From assembly GCA_015491275.1 (NCBI GenBank), contig WFWF01000068.1, forward strand, positions 1 to 8,311: a stretch of DNA of 8,311 bases. The letters are read 5' to 3'. Both the position numbers and the translations under genes were made by a program. Positions 6,217-8,311 of this stretch are shown here, piece after piece. Below the pieces are notes generated by a model. That model saw only the letters and a program-made list of their open reading frames with translations, had not been told where the DNA came from and did no database searches. Every line of letters starts with the position of its first letter. Position 1 is the first letter of the stretch. This stretch comes from Aquificales bacterium. Lineage in GTDB: Bacteria > Aquificota > Aquificia > Aquificales > Aquificaceae.

Positions 6217-6566
6217 ACCTTCAGAACTTCTTTAACCCTTTCAACTATTTTACCGAAAGCCTCCGGGTCTCTTGCCGCTATCTCAGCCAACATCTTTCTG
6301 TTCAAGTTTATATTAGCCTCTTTTAGCCCCTTCATAAATTTACTGTAAGAGAGACCATAGACCCTCACTCCCGCATTTATCCTTGCTATCCACAATCTTC
6401 TGAACTCCCTCTTCCTTAATCTCCTGTCCCTGTACTGATAGTAGAGGGCTCTCATTACCGCTTCTTTAGCCCTTCTGTAAACATTTTTCTTCTGCCCCTT
6501 GTAACCTTTTGCAAGCTTTAATATCTTTTTCTTGTGCTTCCGTGAAGAAGGACCTTTTACCCTCAT
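6213..6566 (-). CDS. rplT: Large ribosomal subunit protein bL20
   Basis: L20 binds 23S rRNA early and is needed for 50S assembly; in other bacteria it also represses its own operon. The protein is 117 aa, the standard length, and strongly basic. The N-terminal MRVKGPSSRKHKKKILKLAK and the following KNVYRRAKEAVMRALYYQYRDR are the extended rRNA-binding helix of the family. WIARINAGVRVYGLSYSKF (59-77) starts the globular domain. AGGAGGT (6571-6577) lies four bases before the ATG, the strongest ribosome site in the window. The usual partners infC and rpmI are absent: dtd lies upstream and pheS downstream. A promoter-like pair at 6591-6619 may give rplT-pheS their own transcript. Confidence 0.97.
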   Translation of the reverse strand: MRVKGPSSRKHKKKILKLAKGYKGQKKNVYRRAKEAVMRALYYQYRDRRLRKREFRRLWIARINAGVRVYGLSYSKFMKGLKEANINLNRKMLAEIAARDPEAFGKIVERVKEVLKV

Positions 6567-6570
6567 CTTT

Positions 6571-6577
6571 ACCTCCT
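6571..6577 (-). promoter_or_regulatory. Very strong Shine-Dalgarno site of rplT
   Basis: On the minus strand AGGAGGT, complementary to the 16S rRNA 3' tail over seven bases, precedes AAAG and the rplT ATG. It is consistent with the high expression needed for a ribosomal protein. Confidence 0.75.
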
Positions 6578-6590
6578 TGAAGGAATGGAT

Positions 6591-6619
6591 ATTCTATCAC
6601 ATTAACTCTTTACTGTCCA
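6591..6619 (-). promoter_or_regulatory. Predicted sigma70-type promoter for rplT-pheS
   Basis: On the minus strand TGGACA (6614-6619, 5/6 to TTGACA) and TAGAAT (6591-6596, 5/6 to TATAAT) are separated by exactly 17 bases. The -35 and spacer lie in the last codons of dtd. Transcription would begin near 6585 and give a leader of about 20 bases that contains the AGGAGGT ribosome site. It would let rplT-pheS be expressed above era-dtd. This is prediction from consensus match only. Confidence 0.45.
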
Positions 6620-7046
6620 ATACAATGGTAACCGGTCCCCAGTTCTCAATATATACATTCATCATTGCACCGAAGATCCCGGTTTTTGTGGTAATACCTT
6701 CCTCCCTCATACTATCAACGAATCTTTCATAAAGCTCCTTAGCCCTACCTGGCTCTTCCGCATCCTCAAAACTCGGTCTCCTTCCCTTCTTCAAATTAGC
6801 GTAAAGGGTAAACTGTGAAATAACAAGTGCCTCTCCCTTTACATCTAAAAGTGAATAATTGAATTTCCCCTTCTCATCCTCAAAGATCCTCAGATTTACT
6901 ATCTTCTTTACAAGTACATCTATATCATCATCCCCATCACCCTTTCCTACCCCGAGTAGAATATTAACACCCTTTCCTATCTCACCAACAACTTCACCGT
7001 TTACCTCAACCTTTGATCTCCTGACCCTTTGTACAACCGCCCTCAT
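6597..7046 (-). CDS. dtd: D-aminoacyl-tRNA deacylase (D-Tyr-tRNA deacylase)
   Basis: Hydrolyses D-aminoacyl-tRNAs (and glycine mischarged on tRNA-Ala in other species), recycling tRNA and keeping D-amino acids out of proteins. The protein is 149 aa, the family norm. The signatures are the N-terminal MRAVVQRVRRSKVEV, SQFTLYA (77-83), GRRPSF (88-93), TGIFGAMM (122-129) and the active-site GPVT (137-140), whose Gly-cisPro pair enforces chiral proofreading. ENWGPVTI, with Trp where many homologues have a polar residue before GPVT, is as I recall the Aquifex aeolicus protein. The ATG is one base after the era stop, with GGAG (7051-7054) four bases upstream, so it is co-transcribed with era. Confidence 0.96.
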   Translation of the reverse strand: MRAVVQRVRRSKVEVNGEVVGEIGKGVNILLGVGKGDGDDDIDVLVKKIVNLRIFEDEKGKFNYSLLDVKGEALVISQFTLYANLKKGRRPSFEDAEEPGRAKELYERFVDSMREEGITTKTGIFGAMMNVYIENWGPVTIVLDSKELM

Positions 7047-7047
7047 C

Positions 7048-7956
7048 CTACTCCATATAATAACCGAAGCTCCTTACAAGATCTGGTCTTCTCCTCCACT
7101 TTTCCTTAACTTTTACCCACAGCTCAAGATAGACCTTCTTACCCGTAATAAGCTCTATCTCCTCCCTTGCCAGTTTACCTATCTGCTTTAGTCTCTGTCC
7201 CCCCTTGCCTATTATGATAGGCTTAAGGTTCTCCCGGTCCACAACAATATCACCCTTTATTACAAGCATATCAGGGTTTACATCGCCTTCCTTTATCTCA
7301 TGTATGGCAACCGCAACGGATGTGGGAACTTCTTCCTTAGTAAGCAACATTACCTTTTCTCTTACTATCTCCGCCACCATTATTCTCAAGGGAAGATCCG
7401 TTATCATATTTTCTGGAAAGATCTGCTCACCCTCAGGAAGATACTTCAACAAGGTTTTCAACAGTTCATCAACATTTGAACCTTTCAGGGCACTTATGGG
7501 AACTATCTCTTTTATCTCGGGATTCTCTTTATGAATTTCATCAATAAGAGGTAATACATTTTTCGCATCACCTATCTTATCTATCTTGTTTATCACAAGT
7601 ATAACGGTTTTGTTCCCTAAAAGTGGCTTTATATAGTCTTCCCATACGCGCTGATCACTTTTTCTCCACCCTTCCTTCGCATCTATCATGAATAGGATCA
7701 CATCGCTCTCCTCAAGGGTACTTCTGGCAACTCTTAACATCGCCTCACCCAAAGCATCCTTAGGCCTGTAAAGACCCGGAGTGTCAAGAAATATAATTTG
7801 GGCTTCTCCGGGGATATTTTTAACACCCAACACCCTTATACGGGTAGTTCCTGGCTTGGGAGATACTATGGAGACCTTTGTACCAGCAAGGCAGTTTATC
7901 AGCGTGGACTTTCCCACATTTGGCTTTCCCACTATGCTTACGAATCCCACTTTCAT
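7048..7956 (-). CDS. era: GTPase Era
   Basis: Ribosome-assembly GTPase that binds the 3' end of 16S rRNA and helps 30S maturation. From the chosen ATG at 7954-7956 it is 302 aa, the normal length. GTPase motifs are G1 GKPNVGKS (10-17), G2 TT (37-38), G3 DTPG (58-61), G4 NKID (123-126) and G5 SAL (155-157). The C-terminal KH domain has GKGG (250-253) in IIIGKGGQRLKQIG. The frame extends 15 codons further upstream to 8001, but that would overlap purB and adds a hydrophobic stretch not known in Era, so the internal Met is preferred. There is no Shine-Dalgarno; a perfect TATAAT lies ten bases before the ATG. It is the first gene of era-dtd-rplT-pheS and is divergent from purB. Confidence 0.96.
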   Translation of the reverse strand: MKVGFVSIVGKPNVGKSTLINCLAGTKVSIVSPKPGTTRIRVLGVKNIPGEAQIIFLDTPGLYRPKDALGEAMLRVARSTLEESDVILFMIDAKEGWRKSDQRVWEDYIKPLLGNKTVILVINKIDKIGDAKNVLPLIDEIHKENPEIKEIVPISALKGSNVDELLKTLLKYLPEGEQIFPENMITDLPLRIMVAEIVREKVMLLTKEEVPTSVAVAIHEIKEGDVNPDMLVIKGDIVVDRENLKPIIIGKGGQRLKQIGKLAREEIELITGKKVYLELWVKVKEKWRRRPDLVRSFGYYME

Positions 7957-7966
7957 GCTGTTAGAT

Positions 7967-7972
7967 ATTATA
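7967..7972 (-). promoter_or_regulatory. -10 box of the era operon, overlapping the purB -10
   Basis: The minus strand reads a perfect TATAAT, ten bases before the era ATG. It forms part of the 8-bp palindrome ATTATAAT (7967-7974) that also supplies the opposite-strand box. No good -35 is seen, and the predicted leader is only a few bases long. Confidence 0.5.
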
Positions 7973-7974
7973 AT
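7969..7974 (+). promoter_or_regulatory. -10 box of purB, overlapping the era -10
   Basis: A perfect TATAAT lies eight bases before the purB ATG at 7983, offset two bases from the equivalent box on the other strand. The normal distance from -10 to start site would place transcription initiation at or next to the A of the ATG. No -35 is apparent and there is no Shine-Dalgarno in TGTTAGCC. Confidence 0.5.
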
Positions 7975-7982
7975 TGTTAGCC

Positions 7983-8311
7983 ATGATAGAAAGGTACACA
8001 AGAAAAGAGATGGGAAATATATGGTCGGAGGAGAATAAGTTTAAAAAGTGGCTTGAGGTGGAAATAGCAATATGCAAAGGATGGTCGGAATTGGGAGTTA
8101 TACCCAAGGATGCCTTTGAGAGAATAAAGGAAAAGGCACATATAGATGAGGAAACGGTTAAAAAAATAAAGGAGTATGACAAAAAGTATAAACATGATGT
8201 GCTTGCCTTTGTATCAGCTATAAATGACCAAATAGGGAAGGATAGCAGGTACTTCCACATGGGTGTAACATCATCGGACATTATTGACACAGCATTCGCA
8301 CTTCTTATAAG
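7983..8311 (+). CDS. purB: Adenylosuccinate lyase, N-terminal part (runs off window)
   Basis: PurB acts twice in purine synthesis, releasing fumarate from SAICAR and from adenylosuccinate. Only the first 109 residues are visible of an expected ~430. MIERYTRKEMGNIWSEENKFKKWLEVEI matches the family N-terminus (as in Thermotoga maritima PurB). HDVLAF (71-76) contains the conserved substrate-binding/catalytic His71, and FHMGVTSSDIIDTA (91-104) is the conserved TSSD segment that includes H92. The related fumarase/aspartase superfamily is less likely given KHDV and HMGVTSSD. The gene is divergent from era across 26 bases and appears to start a + strand transcript with essentially no leader. Confidence 0.95.
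   Translation, partial: MIERYTRKEMGNIWSEENKFKKWLEVEIAICKGWSELGVIPKDAFERIKEKAHIDEETVKKIKEYDKKYKHDVLAFVSAINDQIGKDSRYFHMGVTSSDIIDTAFALLI

Noticed and set aside
7957..8001. Fifteen-codon upstream extension of Era beginning at 8001
   Set aside because: It would overlap the start of purB and its promoter, adds a hydrophobic leader not typical of Era, and the Met at 7956 gives the normal family N-terminus and length.
7961..8290. Hydrophobic minus-strand open frame opposite purB
   Set aside because: It is the shadow of a real adenylosuccinate lyase reading on the + strand, with no family features or ribosome site.
158..8311. CRISPR array, prophage or foreign island
   Set aside because: No spaced direct repeats, integrase or composition shift was seen; the genes are conserved housekeeping or regulatory genes with uniform codon use.

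Overview
The window looks like the chromosome of a thermophilic, deep-branching bacterium, most likely from the Aquificales (Aquifex/Hydrogenobacter group). The evidence is the Lys/Glu-rich proteins, heavy use of AGG/AGA (Arg) and ATA (Ile) codons, densely packed genes with overlapping starts and stops, and a D-Tyr-tRNA deacylase with the C-terminal ENWGPVTI segment that I remember from Aquifex aeolicus. The genus is inference.

Layout, left to right. (1) 1-161: a structured stretch with two strong inverted repeats, overlapped on the + strand by a reading frame open to the window edge. It may be the 3' end of an IS200/IS605-type tnpB/omegaRNA locus; this is low confidence. (2) A minus-strand operon surE - murF - pilZ (2830 down to 158), with ATGA overlap or near-abutting genes. 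It encodes a nucleoside 5'-monophosphatase, the last cytoplasmic peptidoglycan ligase and a c-di-GMP receptor protein. (3) Divergent from it across 32 bp is a + strand operon mtaD - GAF/GGDEF (2863-5202), encoding methylthioadenosine/S-adenosylhomocysteine deaminase and a diguanylate cyclase. (4) A minus-strand operon era - dtd - rplT - pheS (7956 down to 5203) of translation and ribosome-biogenesis genes. It converges on the cyclase gene with no intergenic base. (5) purB (adenylosuccinate lyase) starts at 7983 on the + strand, divergent from era across 26 bp, and runs off the right edge.

Functionally this is mostly core housekeeping: translation quality control and ribosome assembly (Era, Dtd, L20, PheS), cell-wall synthesis (MurF) and purine/SAM-cycle metabolism (SurE, MtaD, PurB). 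The less ordinary part is the arrangement in which a c-di-GMP synthase with an intact inhibitory site and a PilZ receptor with an intact binding motif lie in two operons that share one 32-bp head-to-head control region.

Start signals fall into two classes. Several operon-internal genes have strong Shine-Dalgarno sequences (pilZ, murF, the cyclase, rplT). The four operon-leading genes (surE, mtaD, era, purB) have none and instead have -10-like boxes 8-10 nt before the ATG, which suggests leaderless or nearly leaderless mRNAs. I see no rRNA, tRNA, CRISPR array, convincing intrinsic terminator or gene-free stretch longer than about 160 bases.
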